Of a stretch of 35,858 nucleotides of DNA, positions 17,461-24,487 are shown one piece after another (within the stretch, counting starts at the first letter, position 1; the number at the start of each line of letters is the position of its first letter). The notes beneath the pieces were generated by a model that was given only the letters and a program-made list of their open reading frames with translations, made no database searches and was not told the DNA's origin. Source of the DNA: Verrucomicrobiota bacterium (GTDB lineage Bacteria > Verrucomicrobiota > Verrucomicrobiia > Limisphaerales > CAIMTB01); the NCBI GenBank assembly GCA_963205105.1, contig CAUJJW010000075.1, positions 1 through 35,858 of the forward strand. The letters run 5' to 3'. The position numbers and the translations under genes were made by a program.

Positions 17461-18482
17461 AGTCTCAGTCCCCCTTGCTCCCGCGACATCTGCTCCGCCT
17501 CGCCACCCCATGGGTCGCGGCGTTCGGCTGGCTCGTCTCCAGCAGCCTCTGCCCCGCCTCCACCCCGACCGCTTCGGACCGAGCCACTGTTCTTCTCGTG
17601 GTCGGAGCCGCCGGCGAATCCGAGTTCGGTGAGAATTTCGCCGAGCAGGCCGCCCAGTGGCAAAAGGCCTGCCAGGCCGCCTCGGCCGAACTCACCACGA
17701 TCGGGTTGTCCGCCTCCAACGCCGCTCCCGAGGTCGACGACCTCACGCTGGTGCGACAGGCCTTGGAAAACACCCCCAAGGAAGGCGGCGACGCCTGGAT
17801 CGTGCTCGTGGGCCACGGGACCTTCGACGGACGTGAGGCCCGATTCAACCTGCGCGGCCCCGATCTCTCCGCGTCCAACCTCGTCCAGTGGCTCCAGCCG
17901 TTTCGCCGGCGCCTGGCCATCGTCAACACCGCGTCGGCCAGCGGTCCCTTCCTGAAACCCCTCTCCAGTACCAACCGGGTGGTCATCACCGCCACCCGCA
18001 GCGGCAACGAGGTCAATTTCACCCGCTTCGGCAGTCGATTGGCCGAGTCGATCGCCAGTCCCAAAGCCGACCTCGACCAGGACGGCCAGACTTCCCTGCT
18101 CGAAGCCTTCCTCAGCGCGGCCTTCCAAGTGGCCGAGTTCTATAAGACCGAGGGACGTCTCGCCACGGAGCACGCCTTGATCGATGACAACGGCGATGGG
18201 CTCGGCACACCCGGCGACTGGTTTCGCGGACTTCGGGCCACCAAACGCCCGCGCGATGGCGCCGCCCTGGACGGCTTGCGCGCCCACCAAATCCACCTGG
18301 TCCGGAGCACGGCCGAAAACGAACTACCCCCAGAAACGCGCGCCCGGCGCGATCAGCTGGAGCTGGAACTTGCCGCCTTGCGCGACCGGAAGACGTCGAT
18401 GCCGGAGGAGATCTACTATCGCGACCTGGAGACGCTTCTGCGCCAACTCGCCGGACTCTACCTTCCTGCTCCGGCCAAGTAG
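17457..18482 (+). CDS. C13-peptidase/caspase-like protein without an apparent catalytic cysteine
   Basis: The GTG at 17457 overlaps the preceding stop (GTGA), giving 341 residues. A signal peptide covers about 1-36 (basic start, hydrophobic core LLRLATPWVAAFGWLVSSSL). The mature part has a caspase/legumain-like fold: TVLLVVGAAGESEF (44-57), DAWIVLVGHGTFDG (112-125) with H120 in the His-Gly position, and FNLRGPDLSASNL. Where clan CD peptidases place Cys, the motif reads LAIVNTASASGPFL (153-166), with Ala/Ser in its place. Two acidic loops resemble calcium sites: DLDQDGQTS (205-213) and DDNGDGLGTPGDWF (243-256). The C-terminus is helical and charged. It is the last gene of the operon. It may be a pseudo-enzyme, or a member of a branch using another nucleophile. 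I cannot tell which from sequence alone. Confidence 0.75.
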   Translation: MKSQSPLLPRHLLRLATPWVAAFGWLVSSSLCPASTPTASDRATVLLVVGAAGESEFGENFAEQAAQWQKACQAASAELTTIGLSASNAAPEVDDLTLVRQALENTPKEGGDAWIVLVGHGTFDGREARFNLRGPDLSASNLVQWLQPFRRRLAIVNTASASGPFLKPLSSTNRVVITATRSGNEVNFTRFGSRLAESIASPKADLDQDGQTSLLEAFLSAAFQVAEFYKTEGRLATEHALIDDNGDGLGTPGDWFRGLRATKRPRDGAALDGLRAHQIHLVRSTAENELPPETRARRDQLELELAALRDRKTSMPEEIYYRDLETLLRQLAGLYLPAPAK

Positions 18483-18493
18483 CCGATTCAACT

Positions 18494-18509
18494 AGGGTCC
18501 AACGGCCCT
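18494..18509 (+). terminator. Possible weak terminator after the MoxR/VWA operon
   Basis: AGGGTCC-AAC-GGCCCT can form a short stem (AGGG/CCCT plus CC/GG with one bulged T) 11 bases after the stop codon. Only three Ts follow, so it is weak. The position is sensible, but it could be chance in GC-rich DNA. Confidence 0.25.
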
Positions 18510-18556
18510 TTCCCTGTTGCATCGCGTAGCGACTTTCCCCGGGAATACGGGGCGTC

Positions 18557-19498
18557 ATGTACGGCTTTCGCCTGCCCAGCCTTGGTCCTCTCGTTGTCCT
18601 GGCGGTCGCTGCCGCCGCCCCAGCCCACGCGGCCATCAACGTCACCCCGACCGATGACGCGAACACCCTCGCCGGATTCATCGCCGGGCCAGGCATTTCC
18701 ATCCACGGTGCCACCTACTCCGGCGGTGCTCTCGCCTCGGGTCGATTCACCGGCGGGTTTGGCGTCGGACTCGGCATCCAGTCGGGAATCGTCCTGACCA
18801 CCGGGCTGGCGAGCTTTGCCGGTGAGTCCAACACCTTCGACGACCGCACCCAGGACAACAATCTGCCCGGCTCCGCCATCCTCAACCGCCTGGTCCCGGG
18901 TTACACCACCGGCGATGCCACCCTCCTGACCATCGACTTTTCGCTCGTGGCCGGCGGCGACCTGTACTTCAACTACGTCTTCGCCTCCGAGGAATACGAC
19001 GAATTCGTCGGCAGCGATTTTAATGACGTCTTCGGGTTCTTCCTCGATGGCAACCAGATCGCCAACAACGTCGCCTTGATCCCGGGAACCTCCACCCCGG
19101 TGGCCATCAACAACGTCAACGACACCGACAACTCCCTTTATTTCAATGCGAACGATGCGGGCGGGAATTTCGACTTCACCAACGGCAATCAACGCCCGGT
19201 GAACCCCGCCGACGCACCGTTCCCCGGCCTGCAGTATGACGGCTTCACCACCGTGTTGACCGTGGAAGCCCTGAACATTGGCGCGGGCCGCCACAACATC
19301 ATTCTGGCGATCGGCGACGCCGGTGACCGCATTCTGGATTCGGCCGTCTTCATTCAGGCGGCCTCCTTCAGCACCAGCTACCAGCCTCCCAACGTGCCCG
19401 AAGGCCGCACCTGGTTCGCCGTCGGAGGACTGTTCGCGACACTCGTGATTCCTGTCATCCGACGCCACCGCCCCGGCGCCTCCTCGATCCGGGCCTGA
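18557..19498 (+). CDS. Choice-of-anchor L family secreted protein with PEP-CTERM-like tail
   Basis: This 313-residue protein has a signal peptide (about 1-26, ending APAHA). The body matches the choice-of-anchor L domain: SGIVLTTG, TFDDRTQDNNLPG, YFNYVFASEEYDEFVGSDFN, VFGFFLDG, and a late DGFTTVLTVEALNIGAGRHNI stretch. The C-terminus has a tripartite sorting signal: VPEG (280-283), a hydrophobic helix (about 286-300) and a basic end RRHR (302-305). Such tails are processed by exosortase/archaeosortase-type enzymes, and the protein is then surface-associated or secreted into the extracellular matrix. The motif is VPEG, not the classical VPEP or VPDSG. No exosortase gene is in the window. It lies 74 bases after the operon and may have its own promoter. 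Confidence 0.85.
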   Translation: MYGFRLPSLGPLVVLAVAAAAPAHAAINVTPTDDANTLAGFIAGPGISIHGATYSGGALASGRFTGGFGVGLGIQSGIVLTTGLASFAGESNTFDDRTQDNNLPGSAILNRLVPGYTTGDATLLTIDFSLVAGGDLYFNYVFASEEYDEFVGSDFNDVFGFFLDGNQIANNVALIPGTSTPVAINNVNDTDNSLYFNANDAGGNFDFTNGNQRPVNPADAPFPGLQYDGFTTVLTVEALNIGAGRHNIILAIGDAGDRILDSAVFIQAASFSTSYQPPNVPEGRTWFAVGGLFATLVIPVIRRHRPGASSIRA

Positions 19499-19567
19499 AG
19501 ACCAAGCTCCTTTCCGTTCCGGAATGCCGACCCCGCCAGGGGAATGCAGGCTCGCCGGTCACACACC

Positions 19568-19592
19568 ACGACGCTTGCGCCAGAAGCGTCGT
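19568..19592. other. Perfect 9-bp inverted repeat (7-base loop)
   Basis: ACGACGCTT (19568-19576) and AAGCGTCGT (19584-19592) pair perfectly around GCGCCAG. It lies 69 bases after the PEP-CTERM-like gene and upstream of the beta-barrel gene. There is no T-run, so it is either a Rho-type or T-less terminator, or a leader hairpin. Its presence argues that the long N-terminal extension of the next open frame (from 19524) is not coding. Confidence 0.45.
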
Positions 19593-19649
19593 CCGCCCAA
19601 CCTCCTGCGCGTGCAGCCGGGCGTTTCAGGTCCCCTCCTTCCCCCGTCC

Positions 19650-20870
19650 GTGAGAGGGTCACCAGGTTTCGTGGTCCTTGCGGTGGTTCTGCTGGCGGTC
19701 TTCTGGATGCCGTCCGCCCAGGCTCAGGTCGATCCCACCGAGCGCCGATTGCTTCACGTGGGCTACAACCAGCCCACCGAAGGCAAGACGCCCATCGCCC
19801 TCTACGCCTTCTACCTTCACAACCAGACCAATTTTCTGCGCGAAGATTGGACCCTGCGCGCGGCCGTGGCGCCGGTGTGGTTCGACGCCCAACTCGGCTG
19901 GAAAAACGCCTTCGGCCCGAACACCGACCTGGGATTGCTGGCCGCGGGTGGCGGGTTCGCCCGCACCTACAACGAAATCCGACTGGGTGAATGGGAGCAG
20001 GACGAAAGCTTCACCGGCCACGGCTTCACCCTCGGCGCAGCCGCCTACCACGTCTTCAACCCCGGCGATCGCATCCCGCTCTTCGGCATTTTGGCCGGCA
20101 CGCTCGAAGGCAGCTACTACGTCCGGGACGACAAAACGGATCCACGGTTCGAGCTGCCTCAGGATCATCAGGACCCTGTGGTCCGAACCGGCCTCCGATG
20201 GGGAGGACAGGAACCCGACTTCCGCTCACCCCTCGCCCTGGAAGTGTCGGCCTGGTACGAGGCCCGCTGGCGCCTGGAGAATGGGGCCTATGGCTACGAC
20301 GGAGACCGTCAGCTCGAGGCGATGTCCCACTTGTACTGGGGACGAATCCTCGGCCGCTACACCACCCCCGACCGTCGTCACGACGTCGAGTTCGCCCTCA
20401 CGTCCGGCGGCAGCATCGATGCGGATCGGCTCTCCACCTACCGGCTGGGAGGCATGCTCCCGTTCGCCAGCGAATTCCCGCTGATGATTCCTGGATACTA
20501 CCACGACGAACTCACCGGCCGAAACTTCCTCCTGCTCAGCGGCAATTACTCGTTCGGGGTGAGCCGTGACAATTCATGGCGTCTCGCCTTGTTCGGCGCC
20601 ACCGCCAGCATCGACTACCTCGCCGGCCTCGAAGACCCCTCCCGCGCCCACTCCGGCATCGGCGGCGGCATCAGCTGGCGATCGCCCAAACGCGACTGGA
20701 TCATCACCGGCTTCTACGGCTTCGGGTTCGACGCCATTCGCGACGATGACCGCGGCGGACACATGGTTGGAGTCGTCCTTCAATACGACTTCCTGCTCGA
20801 CGGAGGGTGGGACCGTTACCTCGCCTCACCCCGAATTTCGCAAGGCCTCCTCCGGATGTTTAGTCGGTGA
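19650..20870 (+). CDS. Putative outer-membrane beta-barrel protein
   Basis: The open frame can start at ATG 19524 (448 residues) or GTG 19650 (406 residues). GTG 19650 is chosen because it puts the signal peptide (GFVVLAVVLLAVFWMPSAQA) at the N-terminus. The longer form has 47 Arg/Pro-rich residues before it and crosses a strong hairpin. The mature protein is a run of alternating amphipathic strands with many Tyr/Trp/Phe and Gly turns (LRAAVAPVWFDAQLGW, FTLGAAAYHVF, RNFLLLSGNYSFGV, GGHMVGVVLQYDFLL). The stretch LGGMLPFASEFPLMIPGYY resembles the last strands of Omp85/surface-antigen barrels. It is probably an outer-membrane channel or assembly-type protein, but the family is not certain. No ribosome binding site supports either start. 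Confidence 0.65.
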   Translation: MRGSPGFVVLAVVLLAVFWMPSAQAQVDPTERRLLHVGYNQPTEGKTPIALYAFYLHNQTNFLREDWTLRAAVAPVWFDAQLGWKNAFGPNTDLGLLAAGGGFARTYNEIRLGEWEQDESFTGHGFTLGAAAYHVFNPGDRIPLFGILAGTLEGSYYVRDDKTDPRFELPQDHQDPVVRTGLRWGGQEPDFRSPLALEVSAWYEARWRLENGAYGYDGDRQLEAMSHLYWGRILGRYTTPDRRHDVEFALTSGGSIDADRLSTYRLGGMLPFASEFPLMIPGYYHDELTGRNFLLLSGNYSFGVSRDNSWRLALFGATASIDYLAGLEDPSRAHSGIGGGISWRSPKRDWIITGFYGFGFDAIRDDDRGGHMVGVVLQYDFLLDGGWDRYLASPRISQGLLRMFSR

Positions 20871-20904
20871 TGGTCCGCATCGGTGGTCCCCCTCTCACGC
20901 AGGC

Positions 20905-20946
20905 AAAAAAAGGCCGCCCCGGTCCTGTTTCCAGAACCGGGGCGGC
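20905..20946 (-). terminator. Rho-independent terminator for the dockerin/cohesin-like gene pair
   Basis: On the minus strand an 11-bp perfect stem (GCCGCCCCGGT with ACCGGGGCGGC, 20913-20923 and 20936-20946) is followed directly by CC and seven Ts (20905-20911 read as A on the plus strand). It lies 48 bases beyond the stop of the 217-residue gene at 20995 and faces the converging beta-barrel gene. This is the clearest terminator in the window. Confidence 0.9.
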
Positions 20947-20994
20947 TCATGTTTGAGTTCCCCACCGAATCGAAGACCGACTCACCGGGGCGTT

Positions 20995-21648
20995 TCAGCC
21001 CTGTCCCCGACGCTGGCGAATCCACGAGCAACCGGCTCCGAACGCCAGAAGGAAAACGCCGGGAAACACCATCCCGGCATCCGGAACGGTTGCCGTGCCA
21101 CGCGTCACTTCAACGCTCCCGCCACGGATCGTGTCCGCGATCAGATCGGCACCGACCGCATCGCTCAGAATGATGTCCGAGAGGGTCAACCCACTCAGGC
21201 CGAGACCGGATGCCGTGAAGTGCAGGCTTGCCAAAACGAAGCTTCCCGCCTGCAGGCTTTCCAGGTCCGAAACCGAGTCCAGAGACACGGAGAAGAGGTT
21301 CAGCACCCCTAGCCCCGCATCGAAGGAATCGCCGTCCACACTCGGGACATTCAACGCGAGCTGATTGCCCAGGCCCGAATCGCCAAACGTCACCGAGTCG
21401 TAGGTCAACACACTCGTGTCGAACGCCAGATTCAGATCGAACGCCCCCAGCGCAGGCGCCACACCGTCACCCAGTCCGCTGATCACCAGCGACACGTCGA
21501 CGCCGGCTCCCGGGGCGACGTTGAAGAATCCCGGCTGCACCGAGAGTTGAATCGCGTTGGCCGATGGCATCGCCATTCCGGCTACCACGGCGAGGGCCGC
21601 GAGCCACGCCTGCTTTCCCGCCGTTGTTTTGTTGGTCAGATCATTCAT
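20995..21648 (-). CDS. Cohesin-like PEP-CTERM-type secreted protein
   Basis: This 217-residue protein has a signal peptide (about 1-32: AWLAALAVVAGMAMPSANA). Residues 34-182 have the cohesin-type beta-sandwich pattern common in PEP-CTERM proteins: VDVSLVISGLGDG, LGAFDLNLAFDTSVLTYDSV, ASLHFTASGLG. The C-terminus is a sorting signal: VPDAG (188-192), a hydrophobic helix (about 194-209) with Cys 207, and RQRR (211-214). VPDAG is a variant of the VPDSG type found in Verrucomicrobia. A good ribosome binding site (GGAAG, 7 bases before the ATG) fixes the start. It lies 55 bases downstream of a dockerin-containing gene on the same strand, with a strong terminator after it, so the two are probably one operon. 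It may be a surface anchor for that protein. Confidence 0.85.
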   Translation of the reverse strand: MNDLTNKTTAGKQAWLAALAVVAGMAMPSANAIQLSVQPGFFNVAPGAGVDVSLVISGLGDGVAPALGAFDLNLAFDTSVLTYDSVTFGDSGLGNQLALNVPSVDGDSFDAGLGVLNLFSVSLDSVSDLESLQAGSFVLASLHFTASGLGLSGLTLSDIILSDAVGADLIADTIRGGSVEVTRGTATVPDAGMVFPGVFLLAFGAGCSWIRQRRGQG

Positions 21649-21703
21649 GGTCGTACTTCCAAAAGAGTTGGATTCAAGGTTCCGAGTTTCGAGACGCTCC
21701 CCA

Positions 21704-23428
21704 TCACTTCGCCACCGCCGCCGGGCGGGTGAACAAGGTCGCCAGAATCCGCGCGTCCTTCACCGTGATGACGCCGTCCCCGTCCAAGTCACGCTTGTCT
21801 CCAGGGCCCGACGACGGCTGATTCCGCGCAGCCGTCACCAGGGAGAGATCACTGCGGTCGACGTAGCTGTCGCCATTGATGTCGCCCCGCACGGCGGGAG
21901 GCAGCGGTGCCGCAAGAATCGACAAAGCAAGTTCCACCGTCTGGGTGCGTCCGGTGTCTTCCGTCACCGTGATCGAGACGACGCGCTGACCGGCCGTGCC
22001 GACCGCGGGAAACCCCGACAACGTGCCATCCATGTCCAACGTCAGTCCATTCGGCAGACCGGATGACGACCACAGATACGGAGGAGTGCCGCCTTCCACC
22101 GTCAGGCTCGCGGAGTAGGCTTGCTTCTCCTGACCTTCCGGAAGGGACGAGGTCTGAATCGCAAAGGCCTTCGCCACCATCATCGTGTAGGCCATGGAGG
22201 CCGACACCCCATCGGCATCCGTCACGTCCACCGTGAAGGAGAAGGCACCCGGTGTCTCAGGAACTCCCGCCAGCACGCCGTCCTCCGGGTTGATGGCCAG
22301 TCCGTCAGGCAACGACCCGTCACGAACGGTGATTTGAAACGGAGTGTTGCCGCCCACCACGACGGTCCGAGGCAGGAATGCCAGAGTCGCCTCGCCATCC
22401 TGAATGTGGTCGATCAAACCCAGCGGCGACTCGACATTGAATCCCGCCATTTGGGCACCGATGTAGGCCCCCACCGCGCCTTCACAATCCTCGGGATCGT
22501 CGCAATCGGCTTCGCCGTCCTCGTCGTTCACGGGTCCGTTGTAGACGTAGAACTCGTACCGCCGGGTCACGGTCTCGTCGCCTTCCGGCAACTCGTCCTC
22601 GGCTTCAATCTCATCGACTTCACCCTCGTCGAGCTTCCGGGCCGGCTTCGCCTGGAACACCATCCATTCGATCTCCGTTTCAGGCTCTTCATCGCCGGCC
22701 CAATGCTTGTCATCCGGATCTTCCGGATCGTCGGAGACCAATTCATCCAGCTTCACCTTCTTGCCGTGCTTCTGAACGGTCTTGAACATCTTGACCCAGA
22801 CCGGCACGCCGTACTGGTCTTCCTGCCGTTCATGCTCGTCCTCCGGCGGATCGATGAACATCTGAAGCCGGCCAGGCGCCGCCGGCGGGTCATCCGGAAA
22901 CACGGGCGCCGGCACCGGCGGGTAATACACGAATCGCGGCGTCGACACGTTCACGATCGGTCCGCGCACCAGGGTTCCGGGATTCGCCGGATCATCGATC
23001 AGCCAGAAATACCGCACCGCCGAAGGCGATCCGTAGTAGCCGACCCCGAAATGCTCGCAGCCCAGGTTCACCCCGGGATCGGTGCAGGAATGCCCATCCG
23101 TCGGAGTCAATGGCCTCACCGGATCTTGGGGATTCGTAAAGGCCGAATAGGTGCCGTCCGGGTTCTTCCGAGCCTGATACCGGATGCGGACTTTCGGATG
23201 CAACGCGTCCGTCTGGTCTTCCGTGATCTGAGGGTGTCCGTAGTGGTTCCAATCGTAGGTGTAGGTGATCTCCGTGCTCCGAACATCGTCGAGTTCGATC
23301 TCGAATCCGTGGCAGGGGCCACCCGTGTCATTGACCACGTCGAAGTTGTTCAGGTCGCCATACGCCGTGCTCGCTTGGCTCGCGCTCGGCAGGGTGAGGA
23401 GAGAAATGAGGGCAATCAGTCGTTTCAT
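21704..23428 (-). CDS. Secreted protein with two putative-Ig domains and C-terminal dockerin
   Basis: The ATG at 23428 gives 574 residues beginning with a signal peptide (MKRLIALISLLTLPSASQA). An upstream in-frame start at 23473 would add 15 residues before it. The N-terminal 330 residues are of unknown fold, with an acidic stretch at about 200-320 and several cysteines (for example GHSCTDPG and DCDDPEDCEG). Residues about 340-505 hold two He_PIG-type Ig-like domains (LPDGLAINPEDGVLAGVPET; LPNGLTLDMDGTLSGFP). Residues 515-567 form a type I dockerin with two calcium loops, DINGDSYVDRSD (516-527) and DLDGDGVITVKD (547-558). Dockerins bind cohesins, and the next gene encodes a cohesin-like protein. 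No enzyme motif is visible in the N-terminal part. Confidence 0.85.
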   Translation of the reverse strand: MKRLIALISLLTLPSASQASTAYGDLNNFDVVNDTGGPCHGFEIELDDVRSTEITYTYDWNHYGHPQITEDQTDALHPKVRIRYQARKNPDGTYSAFTNPQDPVRPLTPTDGHSCTDPGVNLGCEHFGVGYYGSPSAVRYFWLIDDPANPGTLVRGPIVNVSTPRFVYYPPVPAPVFPDDPPAAPGRLQMFIDPPEDEHERQEDQYGVPVWVKMFKTVQKHGKKVKLDELVSDDPEDPDDKHWAGDEEPETEIEWMVFQAKPARKLDEGEVDEIEAEDELPEGDETVTRRYEFYVYNGPVNDEDGEADCDDPEDCEGAVGAYIGAQMAGFNVESPLGLIDHIQDGEATLAFLPRTVVVGGNTPFQITVRDGSLPDGLAINPEDGVLAGVPETPGAFSFTVDVTDADGVSASMAYTMMVAKAFAIQTSSLPEGQEKQAYSASLTVEGGTPPYLWSSSGLPNGLTLDMDGTLSGFPAVGTAGQRVVSITVTEDTGRTQTVELALSILAAPLPPAVRGDINGDSYVDRSDLSLVTAARNQPSSGPGDKRDLDGDGVITVKDARILATLFTRPAAVAK

Positions 23429-23746
23429 CGTGTTTCTAGTCTGAGTTTCATACGAAACCCACTTAGCAATCACGATGCCACTCCCGGTTCCCGGCTCGTC
23501 AGGCGCACGGTTTACCCGAGAAACCTCACTCCCACGCCAAACCTAAATACTTGATGGATAGCAACTCGGAAGAACCAAGACCCTTCAAACACCACCGCCC
23601 CTCTCCTTCGCTATCCGGATCATTCCAGGCCCCAAGCCACTTGTTCCGGACCAATCCGGACCTCCAACCACCCAGAATCGGACCACCCCCACCCGAAACC
23701 GGACCGCTCGACCGATCCAAGCCCGACTCAACCCTCCCCCGAGGGC
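23429..23746. other. Intergenic region upstream of the dockerin gene
   Basis: This 318-base stretch lies between two minus-strand transcription units. It should hold the end of the LysM operon and the promoter of the dockerin gene. An imperfect operator-like repeat, GTTTCATACGAAAC (23445-23458, 5-bp stem), sits 16 bases before the ATG at 23428. The region is somewhat less GC-rich than its surroundings. No gene, RNA or clear promoter boxes were recognised. Open frames crossing it are shadows. Confidence 0.5.
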
Positions 23747-24112
23747 TCAGCCCTTGGGGTTCCAACCCAACGCGTAATACAGATTGGATCGGAACTCGGT
23801 CGGGTTCGGAGGTGTGATGGTCATGTAGCGGAACAAGCCTCGCTTGCGGCGGATGGTGAGAAACCGACCCTGAAAAAGCGACGTGTTCACCCAGAACTCC
23901 CCCGGAAACCGCGCCCCCACCACCACATCGTCGATGTTCCCTAGCATCACCTTGCGGATGACCTTGCCGAACAACAGCACTTCGACCTCGTGTCGACCCA
24001 CCCGGTAACGGGTGAAACAGAACTGCACAAGGAACACGCCCACGCATCCAAGAAGGAGGATTACCTTCCCGATCGTGCTCCAGTCTTCGCCTAATGCTTC
24101 TGGCCCAGCCAC
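23747..24112 (-). CDS. Small membrane protein with PH-like domain
   Basis: A GTG at 24112 gives 121 residues. Residues about 16-34 are a single membrane helix (KVILLLGCVGVFLVQFCF). After it comes a compact beta-rich domain with strands such as YRVGRHEVEVLLFGKVIRKV and FQGRFLTIRRKRGLFRYMTI, ending PNPTEFRSNL. That order resembles bacterial PH-like domains that describe membrane-surface proteins. The gene overlaps the end of the upstream PepSY-like gene by 22 bases, so it is very likely co-translated with it. No specific function is known. Confidence 0.7.
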   Translation of the reverse strand: MAGPEALGEDWSTIGKVILLLGCVGVFLVQFCFTRYRVGRHEVEVLLFGKVIRKVMLGNIDDVVVGARFPGEFWVNTSLFQGRFLTIRRKRGLFRYMTITPPNPTEFRSNLYYALGWNPKG

Positions 24113-24468
24113 AAGGAAACGGCCGGGACAATAAAGCCCAGACCCAGGGAAATCCAGACCAACCCCTTCTTCTTTAAAACCTGAAAGGCAAGCACCACGC
24201 CCAGCACCGTCGTGGCCGCCAGCGCGATCGACATCGCCACCACCAAAATCGTGAAGGGCCGGGTCGAATATCCCTCCGCCGTTCGGGTCGGGTAATACTG
24301 CTCCACGTGCACCCGGTTCATCCGACTCAGCCAGTCGTCCGAATCCTCAACCCCTTTCCGGCGGTCCGGCGTCACCGTCTGGTACCAGCCCGTCAGGACA
24401 AAGAAGAGCAACAGAGGGGCGAAAAAAACCCCCAGATGCAAATGAACGCGTCGCAGCCAGCGGACCAT
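24091..24468 (-). CDS. PepSY-associated-type small membrane protein
   Basis: The 125-residue product has three predicted membrane helices (about 11-30, 72-96 and 102-121). Residues 5-31 (LRRVHLHLGVFFAPLLLFFV and LTGWYQT) match the start of PepSY-associated transmembrane proteins, where a His-rich first helix (H9, H11) precedes an LTG turn. The usual PepSY domain is much reduced: only about 40 polar residues lie between helices one and two. The ATG at 24468 lies 19 bases after the LysM gene stop, and its end overlaps the PH-like gene. PepSY proteins are often linked to iron or peptidase regulation, but this short form is uncharacterised. Confidence 0.7.
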   Translation of the reverse strand: MVRWLRRVHLHLGVFFAPLLLFFVLTGWYQTVTPDRRKGVEDSDDWLSRMNRVHVEQYYPTRTAEGYSTRPFTILVVAMSIALAATTVLGVVLAFQVLKKKGLVWISLGLGFIVPAVSLWLGQKH

Positions 24469-24487
24469 GGTGCCCTCGAACTTAACC

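Noticed and set aside
14383..17511. A 1042-codon open frame on the minus strand
   Set aside because: It lies antisense to the DUF4175-like and GATase-like genes, its product is Gly/Asp/Glu-rich without domain pattern, and the plus-strand proteins have clear motifs and coupled starts. Long antisense frames are expected in GC-rich coding DNA.
22121..23554. A 477-codon plus-strand open frame
   Set aside because: It is antisense to the dockerin gene; its product is Arg/His-rich with no fold pattern, whereas the minus strand encodes a signal peptide, Ig-like domains and a dockerin.
23526..24131. A 201-codon minus-strand frame overlapping the PH-like gene
   Set aside because: The overlapping 121-residue frame has a membrane helix and beta-rich domain; the 201-codon one is Arg/Pro/Gly-rich without pattern.
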